Below are positions 63,202 through 64,000 of a stretch of 64,000 bases of DNA, piece after piece. The stretch covers positions 124,001 through 188,000 of the forward strand of contig NZ_BEWC01000001.1 of the NCBI RefSeq assembly GCF_003112575.1. The letters run 5' to 3'. The number at the start of each line of letters is the position of its first letter. Position 1 is the stretch's first letter. The notes beneath the pieces are model-generated. The model was not told the DNA's origin. It searched no databases and saw only the letters and a program-made list of their open reading frames with translations. A program made the translations under genes and the position numbers. Origin of the DNA: Streptomyces ardesiacus (GTDB lineage Bacteria; Actinomycetota; Actinomycetes; Streptomycetales; Streptomycetaceae).

Positions 63202-63718
63202 ACGGAGACCTTGGCAGGAAAATCCTCCCTCACCTGCCCCTTCTCGTGCCGTTCACTCAACCGGGGAGGCGTGGTCCGGCCCCGTGCGATCCGGGTTGTG
63301 CGCTCACGCGTGGAGACCCGGGACCCGCCCGGCCGGCCGCGCCCCTGCGCCCGGATCGAGCTGGCGGGACGAGGGTCTGCACCTCGGCCCCCTCCTGTGC
63401 CGCAGTGCCTCGACGCGGCGCTGGACGAGTCCGGCACCACGGCCAGTCGTCGTGCTGGGCGAAGAGTCCTCCACGGTGCTCACCTCCAGCCCGACGGGCG
63501 TGCCGATCGGGGGCTGCAAACCACACAAAGGGACCTTGGCCGGTCCTGTCGGCCATTCGAGCCCGAATGCCGCTTGTCGCCCCTTATGCGTCCGCAGCCT
63601 TTCGCCCCTTCTCGGCGGTTTCCGGGCAAGGATGGACTGTGCCGCCGCGACCGCGGGGCGCGCACGCCACGGTCTTCGGCGCCGCAGCCCGCTACCACTT
63701 CAAGGAGGACAACTCCCC
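63202..63718. other. 517-bp intergenic region between divergent genes
   Basis: No frame with normal codon bias or recognisable family was found on either strand; short open frames here are high-GC noise. It must hold the promoter of the minus-strand TULIP-like operon and that of the MmcQ-like gene. Only one promoter-like element was noticed, a TTGAGT on the minus strand near 63265, without a good -10. Confidence 0.6.
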
Positions 63719-64000
63719 ATGACGTTGCACGAGACCGCCACCGACTGCGCGCAGGAGCTTCCCGGAGCCCGTCCGGGGCATCCCTTCGGGGACGACTGGG
63801 AGGTTCTCAAGGTGCGCGGCAAGGTGTCCATGCTGATGACCGAGGCCCCCTGGCGTCCTGTCGTGATCCTCACGTCGGAGCCCGGCGAGGCCCTGGCCCT
63901 GCGGGAACACAACAGCCACATCACCCCGGGCCACCACATGGACAAGAAGCACTGGATCACGCTGGAGGACGGGGACGGCGTGGACGAATCGCTCGTCCGA
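63719..64000 (+). CDS. MmcQ/YjbR-family DNA-binding-like protein, 3' end cut by the window
   Basis: The frame runs open from the ATG at 63719 to the window end, giving 94 residues. It reads HPFGDDWEVLKVRGKVSML, then VVILTSEPGEALALREHN and HHMDKKHWITLEDGDGVD, which match the MmcQ/YjbR family: a small double-wing DNA-binding-like fold. AAGGAGGA precedes the start. The typical length is about 115-120 residues, so some 25 residues are missing. Its role is unknown in most species. It is divergent from the TULIP-like operon. Confidence 0.8.
   Translation, partial: MTLHETATDCAQELPGARPGHPFGDDWEVLKVRGKVSMLMTEAPWRPVVILTSEPGEALALREHNSHITPGHHMDKKHWITLEDGDGVDESLVR

Noticed and set aside
63257..63556. A 99-codon minus-strand frame in the right-hand intergenic region
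   Set aside because: Arg/Pro/Gly-rich, no motif, no ribosome binding site; other frames look equally random.

Overview
The window is very GC-rich, strongly third-position-GC-biased DNA. Gene ends are packed tightly (many ATGA/GTGA overlaps), GTG starts are common and several genes look leaderless. Protein families and gene order (allantoin genes, sugar ABC operon, SNF2/SWIM pair) point to a Streptomyces chromosome; the left third resembles, from memory, the S. coelicolor region around SCO6246-SCO6262. I see no rRNA, tRNA, IS element, integrase or CRISPR array.

Region 1 (1-16.5 kb): purine catabolism (IclR-type AllR, divergent allantoinase and allantoicase), an SDR, a secreted guanyl-specific RNase of the Sa type, a small membrane protein, a histidine kinase/response regulator pair, an HxlR regulator divergent from an esterase-like hydrolase, and a sugar/polyol locus. 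That locus contains a Gfo/Idh dehydrogenase, a GntR regulator, a three-gene ABC importer, a ROK kinase and an anchored protein; TGTCCGGACA palindromes are its likely operators.

Region 2 (16.6-36 kb): a SNF2 helicase overlapping a SWIM zinc-finger protein; a 4-hydroxyproline catabolic operon (three-part dehydrogenase, DapA-family deaminase, epimerase, convergent GntR regulator); an ABC exporter; an enolase-superfamily enzyme; an L-carnitine degradation operon headed by an unusual XRE-TetR fusion regulator; a DUF6215-like membrane protein; and a GNAT acetyltransferase.

Region 3 (36-45.4 kb): metE behind a cobalamin riboswitch, decayed MarR and tautomerase remnants, a soluble Ser/Thr kinase with an uncharacterised C-terminal domain, and two TetR-controlled modules (two SDRs; one epoxide-hydrolase-like enzyme), each with a readable operator.

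Region 4 (45.4-63.2 kb) is accessory and the most novel part. A plus-strand set encodes an ABC-2-type exporter, a divergent squalene/phytoene-synthase-like protein, a polyprenyl diphosphate synthase, two tiny proteins (one EACC1-like), an FAD oxidase and a class-I-terpenoid-synthase-like protein. It meets, with a 26-bp 3' overlap, an eight-gene minus-strand operon. That operon encodes a second polyprenyl diphosphate synthase embedded among seven large or small beta-rich proteins; several are mutual paralogues with a TULIP-like (lipid-groove) look, and one is 1227 residues long. My inference is an undescribed system that makes, carries and exports an isoprenoid lipid. The right edge cuts a MmcQ/YjbR-family gene.
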